Positions 53,732-62,071 of a DNA stretch of 64,000 nucleotides are shown in pieces (the first letter of the stretch is position 1; every line of letters starts with the position of its first letter). A program made the translations under genes and the position numbers. The stretch comes from Aquabacterium sp. (GTDB lineage Bacteria > Pseudomonadota > Gammaproteobacteria > Burkholderiales > Burkholderiaceae_C). A model generated the notes under the pieces. It did not search any database, had not been told where the DNA came from, and saw nothing but the letters and a program-made list of their open reading frames with translations. The stretch lies in assembly GCF_030652515.1 (NCBI RefSeq), contig NZ_JAUSAR010000082.1, positions 33,597 to 97,596 of the forward strand, written 5' to 3'.

Positions 53732-54619
53732 ATGAAGTTCCGTCGCATACGTACAGCTGACTCAGAGCAACTGAGCCCCCAGGCTCTCTTGGGTGCAAAC
53801 TGGGAAGATCTGGCTGTGCCCCCCGACTTCTGCCTGCCGGCATTGGACATCCATCGATCACCAGCGACTGGCCTCGCACTGCCCTTTCAGCCCAGGTCAT
53901 TCCGGGACTTCATGCTGTATGAGCAACATGTGATCGATGCCTCTCGTGGCCTGGCCCGCCGCTTCCTGCCAACTGCTTATCGGGCAGCAAGACTGGTCGA
54001 AGGAATCACGGGAAGGACGTTCCCCGCTTTCAAACCCCGCCCTCTTTGGTACAAGCAGCCCATCTATTACTTTGGGAATCACTTGAATTTTGTACCGAGC
54101 GGCACGCCCATTCGAAGTCCATCGTATAGCCACGCATTGGACTACGAACTCGAGCTCGGTTTCGTGCTCAGCAAGCCGCTCTTCAACGCCACCGTAGACG
54201 AGGCGCTCAATGCCATTGGCGCATTCGTCGTGCTCAATGACCTGAGCGCAAGAGACGTACGGCGTGCAGAGATGGCCAGCGGCTTTGGCCCGCAGAAGTC
54301 GAAGCACTTCTTGAGTTCCATGTCAGAACTGGCTGTGACGGCAGACGAGTTGTTGGAAGACGCCGCCGACCTCAAAGCCAGTATTTTGATCAACGGCAAA
54401 GAGATCTGTTCGACGACAACCGCCGGCATGCGCTACTCCATTGGCGAGGTGCTTTCACACGCATCAAAAGATGAACAGCTCTACCCCGGCGAACTGTTTG
54501 GCACTGGCACATTGCCAGGCGGATCCGGAATGGAGAACGGCCACTGGCTTGAGCCCGGCGACCTCCTGCAACTTCGCATCGACCGCATCGGTGAAATTCA
54601 GCACCAGGTGCTGGCATGA
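53732..54619 (+). CDS. Fumarylacetoacetate hydrolase (FAH) family protein
   Basis: This 295-residue FAH-superfamily protein starts at the ATG at 53732 (MKFRRIRTADSEQL). Members hydrolyse C-C bonds in 1,3-diketones or act on acylpyruvates, using a divalent metal. Metal-site candidates are the two Glu and Asp of LDYELELGFVLSKPL near residue 143 and FVVLNDLSARDVRRAEMASG near 170. The GxG region is GELFGTGTLPGGSGMENG near 250, followed by LEPGDLLQLRIDRIG as in the family. The residues before 90 match the longer FAH-family members that have an extra N-terminal domain. Its stop overlaps the MBL gene. The substrate is not evident. Confidence 0.82.
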   Translation: MKFRRIRTADSEQLSPQALLGANWEDLAVPPDFCLPALDIHRSPATGLALPFQPRSFRDFMLYEQHVIDASRGLARRFLPTAYRAARLVEGITGRTFPAFKPRPLWYKQPIYYFGNHLNFVPSGTPIRSPSYSHALDYELELGFVLSKPLFNATVDEALNAIGAFVVLNDLSARDVRRAEMASGFGPQKSKHFLSSMSELAVTADELLEDAADLKASILINGKEICSTTTAGMRYSIGEVLSHASKDEQLYPGELFGTGTLPGGSGMENGHWLEPGDLLQLRIDRIGEIQHQVLA

Positions 54620-55719
54620 AGGGCGCAAAACTGATCTCCGCGACAGGTAGACAGTTAACCCGCATGGGCGCCCGCCCCCTTTTTGATGAGGGCTTATATG
54701 AACTAGGACGAGACTCCTACGCATGGCTGGTTCCAAACGGCAGCTGGGGTGAAACCAATATCGGTCTCGTCAGATGCGGTGACCAAACCGTACTCATCGA
54801 CACCTGCTGGGACTTGCCCCATACACGTGAGATGCTCGGCCATGCGGATCAGTTCTTGAGAGACGCTCCGGTTCACGCCATCATCAACACCCATGCCGAT
54901 GGCGACCACTGTTGGGGCAATCAGCTTTTCGCGGGGCGCCCCATTTACTCCACACGAGCGTGCGCCGATCAGATTCATCATCACAAGCCCATTCAATTGA
55001 CTGCGCTTCAGTGGAGCAGCAAAATTTTCAGCGGTATTCCCACCAATGGTGTTGATGCACTAGGCCGCTACATGGGGGCCATGTTGAAGCCGTACAGATT
55101 TTCAGGCATCAAGGTTTTGGGCGCCAGCCAGACGTTTTCTGGAGAGATGCCCCTGGAGATTGGCAATGTGAAATTCCACTTGCTTGAGTTGGGCCCAGGA
55201 CACACCGACGGCGACTGCATCGTCCACATCCCGGAGCGGCGGATTTTGTTCGCTGGCGACCTTCTATTTGTCGGCGTGACGCCTGTTGCCTGGGCAGGCC
55301 CTGTATCGAACATCATCAAGGCATTGAAGCGCATTCAGGCCTTCGATGTGGATGTCATCGTTCCTGGGCATGGGCCGCTTGCCACGCAGGAAGATGTTCA
55401 GCAACAGATCGACTATTGGGAGTGGCTGCAGTCGGAACTTGCGCCCTTGGCGGCCAAAGGCGTCAACGTCGATGAGGCAGCCCAGCTTTGCCTTTCCTCC
55501 ATGGGCTTTCGCAACGCTCCTTTTGCCAAGTGGGCTGATACAGAGAGACTGTTCACATCGGCTTGCACCCTGTACCGTGAATGGGGAATAGAGACCGCAA
55601 AGTACCGTGGCCCGCTTGGCCAACTGGATCACTTCAGACGTCAGGCATTGCTCGGCTCAGTCACCGTCGGCCCGGAATCCGCAACAGATACCTTTGAGTC
55701 CCCAAGGAAACGCCCATGA
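54616..55719 (+). CDS. Metallo-beta-lactamase-fold hydrolase
   Basis: This 367-residue MBL-fold hydrolase carries the metal-binding motif H-x-D-x-D-H as NTHADGDHCWGNQLF near residue 95. A later His is in LLELGPGHTDGDCIVHIP near 195, an Asp in RRILFAGDLLFVGVTP near 215, and the last His in VIVPGHGPLATQEDV near 252. The first strand reads NIGLVRCGDQTVLIDTCWD. Such enzymes hydrolyse esters, lactones, thioesters or amides. It overlaps the FAH gene and the amidohydrolase gene by 4 nt at each end, so the three are one translational unit. Confidence 0.85.
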   Translation: MKGAKLISATGRQLTRMGARPLFDEGLYELGRDSYAWLVPNGSWGETNIGLVRCGDQTVLIDTCWDLPHTREMLGHADQFLRDAPVHAIINTHADGDHCWGNQLFAGRPIYSTRACADQIHHHKPIQLTALQWSSKIFSGIPTNGVDALGRYMGAMLKPYRFSGIKVLGASQTFSGEMPLEIGNVKFHLLELGPGHTDGDCIVHIPERRILFAGDLLFVGVTPVAWAGPVSNIIKALKRIQAFDVDVIVPGHGPLATQEDVQQQIDYWEWLQSELAPLAAKGVNVDEAAQLCLSSMGFRNAPFAKWADTERLFTSACTLYREWGIETAKYRGPLGQLDHFRRQALLGSVTVGPESATDTFESPRKRP

Positions 55720-57248
55720 TCAAGCAAGCATTTTTGATCCGTGGAGGGCACCTCCTGACAATGGACAGTCAGCTGGGAGAAATGCCCAAGGCAGATATCC
55801 TGATCAGAGATGGCCGCATCACAGAAATTGCGCCCAGCATTGTTGCCGACGATGCCCGGAGCATCGATGGCTCAGACTGCATCGTTCTGCCAGGCTTTGT
55901 CGACGCCCATAGACACATGTGGCAAACACAGATGCGGGCAAGGATGGGCAATGGGACGCTGCTGGACTACAGCGCGGAAATCAGATCGGTTTTCAGTGCA
56001 TGTTATGACCCCGATGACGTCTACATTGGCATCTTGATGGGCTATTTGGATGCGCTCAATGCCGGATGCACCACCTTGATTGATCACTGCCACATCATGA
56101 ACAGCCTTGAACACGCTGAGCAGGCGGTTCAAGCCTTCAAGGACTCCAGGGCGCGCGGGGTCTTCTGCTATGGTTTTTTCCAGAACCCGGAGATGCACAA
56201 ACCCGATGATCTTCAGCGACTGCTCTCCACACCAACTCGCATGGTTCAAGAGGCCCGCACCATTAGAACCAAGCACTTCACGGAATCTGGCCGAATCCGA
56301 TTCGGCACTGCATTGACAGAGCTGGAGTGGTTCCCGATTGAATATACGTTGCGCGAACTCCAGCTCGCTCGAGAGCTTGGATCGCACAAGGTCAGCATTC
56401 ACGCGGGCTTGGGGTCGTCAAGTCAGTACACCCGATTTGTCGAGAGGCTTGCGAAGGCCAACGCGCTGGCACCGGATCTGCACTTCGTTCATGGTTGGGG
56501 GCTCAACGACAAAGAGTTGCGTCTTCTCAGCGACGCAGGCAGTTCGTTGGCGGCAACGCCCGAAACAGAACTCCAAATGGCCATGGGCTTTCCTGTGATA
56601 GGGCGCTTCCGTCGTGCTGGTGGACGAGCATCACTGGGCATCGACATCGTATCGAACAACAGCTCTGACATGTTCACGCAGATGAGACTGGCCCTGCAAG
56701 TTGTCCGCGGCCTTGAAAACGAGGCCTGTGCCAAGAGAAGGCTCTTTCCGGACGCCCTGAGCTGGACGACAGAAGACATCTTGCGTGCTGCAACGATCGA
56801 TGGCGCGCGCGCCTTGAACCTGGACGGTGAGGTCGGTAGTCTGTCCGTTGGAAAACGGGCGGATATCCAGATGATTCGCAAGAGTGACATCAACATGGTG
56901 CCCGTTGTGAACGCGGTCAATGCCGTGGTTCTTTCTGCCAATGTCAGCAACATTGACACGGTCATGGTGGACGGTGAGATCGTCAAGTCGGGCGGGCGCT
57001 TGGTCCGAAATGACCTTGCCGTGTTGACGGAAATGCTGAAGGCATCTAGCGCGCGGATCCACGAACGTGCGCAGTCATTTGACATTCCGACCATTCGCAG
57101 CGCATTGCAAACGGTCTTTCCAATCTCCCACAAGGAATCAATGGAACAACGATTCGCGTCAGCAATCTTCAATGGTCCATCCAAGCGCTTGCACGACTGG
57201 CTGATGAAGATTGCGGTAAAGAAAGCAAATGGCCATCGTGCCCGCTGA
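55716..57248 (+). CDS. Amidohydrolase (ATZ/TRZ, cytosine-deaminase-like)
   Basis: This 510-residue amidohydrolase is of the ATZ/TRZ group, which includes triazine hydrolases and S-adenosylhomocysteine/methylthioadenosine deaminases. Metal ligands: the H-x-H in LPGFVDAHRHMWQTQMRARM near residue 65, SIHAGLGSSSQYT near 230, LHFVHGWGLNDKE near 258 and the Asp in ASLGIDIVSNNSSDMFTQMR near 310. The C-terminal composite domain is DGEVGSLSVGKRADIQMIRK. The residues beyond 440 extend further than in most relatives. It is the last gene of the operon and ends about 55 nt before the jetA remnant. The substrate is unknown; a cyclic amide or aminated ring is the family's usual choice. Confidence 0.84.
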   Translation: MIKQAFLIRGGHLLTMDSQLGEMPKADILIRDGRITEIAPSIVADDARSIDGSDCIVLPGFVDAHRHMWQTQMRARMGNGTLLDYSAEIRSVFSACYDPDDVYIGILMGYLDALNAGCTTLIDHCHIMNSLEHAEQAVQAFKDSRARGVFCYGFFQNPEMHKPDDLQRLLSTPTRMVQEARTIRTKHFTESGRIRFGTALTELEWFPIEYTLRELQLARELGSHKVSIHAGLGSSSQYTRFVERLAKANALAPDLHFVHGWGLNDKELRLLSDAGSSLAATPETELQMAMGFPVIGRFRRAGGRASLGIDIVSNNSSDMFTQMRLALQVVRGLENEACAKRRLFPDALSWTTEDILRAATIDGARALNLDGEVGSLSVGKRADIQMIRKSDINMVPVVNAVNAVVLSANVSNIDTVMVDGEIVKSGGRLVRNDLAVLTEMLKASSARIHERAQSFDIPTIRSALQTVFPISHKESMEQRFASAIFNGPSKRLHDWLMKIAVKKANGHRAR

Positions 57249-57303
57249 TTGTTGACCCACAGTTCGTGGAGCGTGCGTTGCGTGTGTACACGCCGCACTG
57301 GAT

Positions 57304-57470
57304 GTGATCAGATCGCGCACCCGGCGGTCCAGCGTACGAAAATTTTGCTCTACCTTGCGAAAGTCAGCCAGCAGTTCCCTGGCCACCAGCGCGGCGGACT
57401 CGGCCACGAGCAAGCGTCAGGCAGGGTGCTGGCGGCGCAAGGCTTCAAGCGTGTCGATGTCGAGTTGCAT
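57304..57470 (-). pseudogene. Wadjet jetA (DUF3375) remnant
   Basis: From an ATG at 57470 the minus strand reads MQLDIDTLEALRRQHPA, then a TGA, then RLL in the same frame. This is the start of a DUF3375 protein, where Trp is expected in place of the stop. It passes directly into RELLADFRKVEQNFRTLDRR, a later block of the same family. The gene thus has a nonsense change at codon 18 and has lost most of the segment between and everything after. DUF3375 is JetA of the Wadjet plasmid-defence system. It begins 3 nt after the fic stop on the same strand. No jetB, jetC or jetD is seen. Confidence 0.6.
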
Positions 57471-57473
57471 CGC

Positions 57474-59033
57474 TCAAGGCGTCTCATCATCCTCGAACAC
57501 GGCCTTCACGGCCGCCACGATCTGCTCGTGCCTGGCGTACAAAGCGCCGTCTTCAGAGAACACCTGAGGTAGAGCCTTGCGCAGCTTGTTGCTAACCTGC
57601 CAGTGCCCTTCTCTTAAAGATCGGATGATGCGGTCCGCGTCCTGATCGGGCATCTCCACCAGGTTCTTGATCGCCGCTCGGGCATTGTCGTACTGGCGCA
57701 GCACCAGGGCCTCCGCAGCCATCTCGTGCTCCACCGTCTGGCGCAGCACGCCGCTCAGATACCTGGCGTGCTCGGTCAGATCAAGGTATCGCCATGCGTG
57801 TTGGGCGTCATCAGAGTGCAGGAACTCGAAGTTCGTTTCAACCCCGTCAGGGCAGGTGCGCACGGTGCTGAAGCGATAGCCGTCGGCATAGCGCTGCATG
57901 AAAGGGCGAGAGAAAACTTCCAGGGTTTGGTCGTATTCCGCGCGGCCCTTGGCCGACCCGGCGATGGTGGCTGACACCGGGATGATGATGTTGGCTGGCA
58001 CCACCTTGTCCGCGGCCAGCAGGTGGTTCACCAAGAAGCGATGGATACGTCCATTGCCATCGACGAGCGGGTGCAGGTAGACGAAGGCGAATGACAGCGC
58101 GGCCGCTCTGACCACGGTATTGGCGCCGTGGGTGCGCGCCTCAAAGCTGCGCAAGGCGTCGAGCATCTCATCAACCAGATCTTCCGATGGCCCAACATAG
58201 TGGACAATGTTCGTGGTGAAGGTGCTTTCTCCAACGAACACGGGCGAACGCCGTATGCCGACGCGCAACGCCGCCTCACCCAGCACGGCCCGCTGCAGCG
58301 TCAGCAGGTGCTCGGGTGACATGGGATCGTTCAGGCGACCACTGTAAGCACTGATGGCCCCGGCGAAGCGATTCACCCGTTCCTGCTTGTCTGCTTCATG
58401 CTCAATGGCAAAGCTGGCGCGGGATTCTTTGAAGGTCAGCCAGGCCGCGCTGCGCAAGAGCAACTCGGGGCCATAGGTATCGTCGAGTGCCTGTACGCCT
58501 GCGGCCACATCGTAGATCCAATCGCGCTGGTCCACAGGGCCGAGGAAAACCATCGGACAGAAGTGGCGCGGCCCTGGCAGATTGTTGTTCACGCGCCAGC
58601 GCCGCGCGCGCTCGGGCCTTTGACTCACCAGATACAGACCGGCATCGATCGCGTCGATGTAACCCACATTGGGGGCCGTGTCTGGGACGTCCAGCACCCG
58701 ACCCGTGAACCATTCATAGAAGAAGGCCGCACGCCGCGCGTAGCTGCCTGTAGGCTCGGCCCTCACCCAGGACGCCACAGCCTCCGGGTCGATCTCGTGA
58801 AACAATCGAGAGAAGAACTCGAAGTTCAGCCGCTCGTACTTCAAGCCAAACTCGAAGTGCCCTCGGAAATCATCGGTGGGTTGATACTGGACGGGCCAGG
58901 TTCTGATTTCTTGCCCATCAAGCGTCTCGCGCTGGCGCACCGGGCCCAGGCGGCTGCGGGTGAACAGCGCCTGCACCAGCCGGATGCCATGTTGCTCGGC
59001 AAGCCGATGAAAGCCCAAAAGGGTGTCTGACAT
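57474..59033 (-). CDS. Fic-family protein (probable AMP-transferase)
   Basis: This 519-residue Fic protein should transfer AMP, or another nucleotide part, to a hydroxyl of a target protein. The catalytic loop HPLVDGNGRIHR is complete near residue 321. About 115 residues earlier lies TFKESRASFAIEHEAD, which resembles the inhibitory (S/T)xxxE(G/N) helix except that the last position is His, so inhibition may be weaker or altered. Residues 1-190 are a helical N-terminal region (FGLKYERLNFEFFSRLFHEI). The C-terminal part, from about residue 400, includes possible helix-turn-helix elements (NLVEMPDQDADRIIRSL). It is followed at once by the jetA remnant. It may be a stand-alone toxin or a regulator. 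Confidence 0.85.
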   Translation of the reverse strand: MSDTLLGFHRLAEQHGIRLVQALFTRSRLGPVRQRETLDGQEIRTWPVQYQPTDDFRGHFEFGLKYERLNFEFFSRLFHEIDPEAVASWVRAEPTGSYARRAAFFYEWFTGRVLDVPDTAPNVGYIDAIDAGLYLVSQRPERARRWRVNNNLPGPRHFCPMVFLGPVDQRDWIYDVAAGVQALDDTYGPELLLRSAAWLTFKESRASFAIEHEADKQERVNRFAGAISAYSGRLNDPMSPEHLLTLQRAVLGEAALRVGIRRSPVFVGESTFTTNIVHYVGPSEDLVDEMLDALRSFEARTHGANTVVRAAALSFAFVYLHPLVDGNGRIHRFLVNHLLAADKVVPANIIIPVSATIAGSAKGRAEYDQTLEVFSRPFMQRYADGYRFSTVRTCPDGVETNFEFLHSDDAQHAWRYLDLTEHARYLSGVLRQTVEHEMAAEALVLRQYDNARAAIKNLVEMPDQDADRIIRSLREGHWQVSNKLRKALPQVFSEDGALYARHEQIVAAVKAVFEDDETP

Positions 59034-59047
59034 AGGCTGATTTTAGC

Positions 59048-59100
59048 TATAGGATCTTCTATTTCGCTATAAAAAGAAGAAAAAATGACAAAATCCTATA
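59048..59100. promoter_or_regulatory. AT-rich region with inverted repeat upstream of fic
   Basis: TATAGGAT (59048-59055) and ATCCTATA (59093-59100) are perfect 8-bp arms in a very AT-rich stretch that contrasts with the GC-rich surroundings. It begins 15 nt upstream of the fic ATG and should hold the promoter; the repeat may be an operator. Confidence 0.45.
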
Positions 59101-59275
59101 ATTAAGCCTACTGGATCCGCTCATACACACTGACGCTGCGCCAGTTCTACGATGCCTGGCGACGATGATGGGTGATTCGCCACCGCCAAGTCGCTCAAGC
59201 GCTCTCCCGATACGGCAACACCGCTCCCGGTATCGCGAACAGCTGCCCTGCTCACCTTGGCTTGATACCGATCAA

Positions 59276-59557
59276 GATACCGGGAAAATCAGCTGGCTTG
59301 CCTTGTTCGGCCAACAGGCTGATGCCGAAACCCCACTCCATTACGCGTCATTTTCCTGGGACGACGGCCATCGGATTCAGCACAATAAACGTATTGAGAG
59401 CTCCCCTCACTCCCACTCGATCATTTCCGGCACCTTGAGAGCCGCATGAACACTAGGTTTTTGGAGTTCCAAGATTTCTTTCTACCGTCATTTTTACCGA
59501 CGCTAAAAGGCGGTGATTGCAACGATGGTTGCCGGTCAAACGACAGCCATAACGCAA
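59276..59557. repeat. Dispersed repeat, copy 3 of 3
   Basis: This is the longest copy. It shares the left part GATACCGGGAAAAT and GACGGCCATCGGATT with copy 1, and the right part GGTGATTGCAACGATGGTTG with copy 2. The core CTCCCACTCGATCATTTCCG through CAAGATTTCTTTCTACCGTC is common to all three. The ten-base variable segment is TTTGGAGTTC. It lies between the Fic and ABC-3C genes. The neighbouring DNA 59105-59275 has no recognised content. Confidence 0.72.
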
Positions 59558-59639
59558 TGTGAAGTGTACACGGCGAGCCTGTTTTGCAGGGCGGCAAAGG
59601 GGTGGAGCAATGCTCCGTAGCCCTCTTCCTACTGCCACC

Positions 59640-61586
59640 TTAGGCATCTGGCCAGTTCTCTGGCACCAACGCTGGCGGCTTGGACCATGGTTGCTCGACC
59701 AAGGCATCTTGAAACCACTTATCGCGGAGGTTCGCGTGCTCGGTAACGATGAGTTGAAAGCCTGGAACATCCTCTTGAGTGAACTTCAACAACAATTCGA
59801 ACAGTCGGCGTACCGCCACCAAGTCAGCATCGGCCTCTGTCTTTTGAACTGACCCGTCAGCCTCTTGATAGACCTTTTCCGATGGAAAGTAGACCTGAGT
59901 AGGTTGATCAATCAGCAGGAAACGTGGAATTGGCCGATTGTTCTTCGCTGCGAAAAGATGCAGGGCAAGCAAGGCTGACAAGTGGTACGCCAAATGGTTC
60001 TCACCGCCGCCTGTTCGACTCATAGGAACGGGCCGATCTGGGCGGTCAAAGACGATGGTTAAGTGGCTAAGGTCTAGCCGTGCAGGGAACGTGCTGAACT
60101 CCGCCTCAAAGGTGCGGATGAACTGCGACACCTGCGTCGAGATGTTGTTGAGAATGGAAATCAGCCGCTCGTTGCTGTCGTCTGCACCGATCTTCTTTTC
60201 CAACTCTTCGACCTTAAACTTGAGCCTCTTGTGGTCAGCCTCACGCAAAGCAAGCTCCGCATTGGGGACCAAGCCTTCCAAGAACAAGCTAATCCGGCCC
60301 ACAACGCGCGCAGCCGCGTGGTTTCGCGCACCCATTTGGGCCATGATCTCACTTGCTGCAATCGCGGCGGAGAGTTCGGCTTCCTTGTTCTTTATTGAGC
60401 CAACGATCTCTTGTACTTTGACATCGAGCTCGGCCAAGTAAGCATCCAGTTTGGGCCGCTGCTCAACCACGATGCTCATTTCTGCATCCAGCGACGCCAA
60501 CTCATTGAGCAACAACTTGGCAACAGGAGTCTCCAAACCCAAGTTTGGCTCGCAGAACGGCCACTGCCACTCTCCAGTTTTTGGATTTTTTGGGAACGCC
60601 TTGATCGATGCCAATCGATCTTTTTGCTCGGCCGCTTCATGCTCAAATCCAACGGCCTTCCTGGCGAAATGACGGGCCGAATCGATTCGAGATTGAACAT
60701 CTCTGCGATCCTGACGCAGCTTGCTGAGGTCATCTTCGAGCCGTGAAATCCTGCTGCCGTCGTCCTCAGGGATAGCAGACGGTTTCCAAAGCAATGCGGC
60801 GCGCAAAGCATCCGTCATCCCGTCAGCGCTGGCTTGCTGATGGATCGCATCAAGGATACCAACGGCCTTCGCTTCAGAGAAGAGGCTGATGCCCTTTTGC
60901 TGCGCGGTGTCAATGGCATCTCGCGCTTGTTCAAGGAGCTTCGAGTTGATTTTCAACTCTCGCTGAGCCGCGCGTAGTCTTGCTTCAAGCTCGTATCGAT
61001 CGCCGGACGAAACTCCAAGCAGAATCGGCAACGTATCTTTGATTGCTTGAGGCTGGAAACTTTCGTTCTGTCGATAGAAGAGCTGGTCTTTGTTGGCGAC
61101 CAAGCCTTGCTTTTGAAATAGATAGTAGTACGTGTGCTTGACGTTAGCGTCAAAGCTCACTCTGCTGTTGTCGATTGCGACTTCGGTCCGATTCTCTGGT
61201 ATGCCTAGCAGACGAGACAACAACACGACGACGGCATCGTCATCCGTGTTCACAACCAAATCTTTGAAGTCTGGCGGCGCTAGCTGTGCACCTCTCCGCT
61301 GCATTACAAGACCGCAACTCGTACCGCCATCGGTAGGTGTCGGCTTGGCAATCAACACTTGTTCTTGGGGAAACTGATAGATCACGCCGAACCATGACAC
61401 CTTATCGCGGATGATCCCTTCCGGAACATTGAATGTCGAGCGCCCCATGCAGTACTCGATGATCTCCGAGAGCGCCGATTTACCAGTAGATGATCTACCG
61501 GTTATGACATTGAGCCCATCTACTTTGAATTGGAGATCTCGACGTTGGCCATCATGGCTGTAAACGTGTATGGATTTAATTTTCAT
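59640..61586 (-). CDS. ABC-three-component system ATPase, DUF3732 type (SMC-like)
   Basis: This 648-residue ATPase is related to SMC/Rad50 proteins. The Walker A motif is VITGRSSTGKSALSE near residue 30. The middle (residues about 200-470) is helical with coiled-coil character (LEARLRAAQRELKINSKLLE). The C-terminal DUF3732 lobe has RTGGGENHLAYHLSALLALH in place of the ABC signature, Walker B as FLLIDQPTQVYFPS with Gln where Glu is usual, and the switch His in LIVTEHANLRD. It is the last gene of a three-gene operon, overlapping the middle component by 4 nt. In the ABC-3C scheme such ATPases are proposed to sense foreign DNA and trigger the effector. That role here is by family inference. Confidence 0.85.
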   Translation of the reverse strand: MKIKSIHVYSHDGQRRDLQFKVDGLNVITGRSSTGKSALSEIIEYCMGRSTFNVPEGIIRDKVSWFGVIYQFPQEQVLIAKPTPTDGGTSCGLVMQRRGAQLAPPDFKDLVVNTDDDAVVVLLSRLLGIPENRTEVAIDNSRVSFDANVKHTYYYLFQKQGLVANKDQLFYRQNESFQPQAIKDTLPILLGVSSGDRYELEARLRAAQRELKINSKLLEQARDAIDTAQQKGISLFSEAKAVGILDAIHQQASADGMTDALRAALLWKPSAIPEDDGSRISRLEDDLSKLRQDRRDVQSRIDSARHFARKAVGFEHEAAEQKDRLASIKAFPKNPKTGEWQWPFCEPNLGLETPVAKLLLNELASLDAEMSIVVEQRPKLDAYLAELDVKVQEIVGSIKNKEAELSAAIAASEIMAQMGARNHAAARVVGRISLFLEGLVPNAELALREADHKRLKFKVEELEKKIGADDSNERLISILNNISTQVSQFIRTFEAEFSTFPARLDLSHLTIVFDRPDRPVPMSRTGGGENHLAYHLSALLALHLFAAKNNRPIPRFLLIDQPTQVYFPSEKVYQEADGSVQKTEADADLVAVRRLFELLLKFTQEDVPGFQLIVTEHANLRDKWFQDALVEQPWSKPPALVPENWPDA

Positions 61587-62071
61587 GGCCGAACACCAAA
61601 GGTCGTATACACAGTCACACGGTCCGCGATGCGTGCAAATTCTTTACCGACAAAGCGAGCCACACGTTGGCATGAGACAGACTCGGCTGTACCAGTGACA
61701 GACTTTCGCATCTTTTCAGGCACGGTCTTCAACCTACCATCAGGCGACACCGTAAAACAACCCCGTTCCGCCAACAGGCCGAATGCCTCCAGTGAAAACG
61801 GCATCAAATCACTTGCCCGGGCGGCGAATCCGACCAGTAACTGAGGATTATTTTCAACCGTCTTTAAAAGATAGCTGCGCGAGTTATCAGCGAGAACAAG
61901 GCGAGAGTCCTTGTGCAAACAAAGTGGTAATACCAGCAGTGCAAGAGAATATGGCATCCCATCAGGATTCTCCTCTTCGTACCCCAGCAACGCCTTGAAC
62001 AACACCAGCCCACAAAAAGCGGGATTAAAAAGGTTGCGTACCTCGAAGGGTCGGTGATCCCATCGCTTCAT
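61583..62071 (-). CDS. ABC-three-component system middle component
   Basis: This 162-residue protein fits the small middle component of ABC-3C systems. Its start reads RPFEVRNLFNPAFCGLVLFK, and the LFNPAF motif is characteristic of the family. A hydrophobic, mostly helical middle (YSLALLVLPLCLHKD, ARASDLMPFSLEAFGLLAER) leads to a basic end (VARFVGKEFARI). It has no recognised catalytic motif and probably bridges the ATPase and the effector/CTD protein. It overlaps both neighbours by 4 nt, so the three proteins should be made together. Confidence 0.75.
   Translation of the reverse strand: MKRWDHRPFEVRNLFNPAFCGLVLFKALLGYEEENPDGMPYSLALLVLPLCLHKDSRLVLADNSRSYLLKTVENNPQLLVGFAARASDLMPFSLEAFGLLAERGCFTVSPDGRLKTVPEKMRKSVTGTAESVSCQRVARFVGKEFARIADRVTVYTTFGVRP

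Noticed and set aside
59105-59275. Possible coding fragment (WIRSYTLTLRQFYDAWRR in one frame)
   Set aside because: Too short to assign and without a start or an extended frame; recorded as unassigned.
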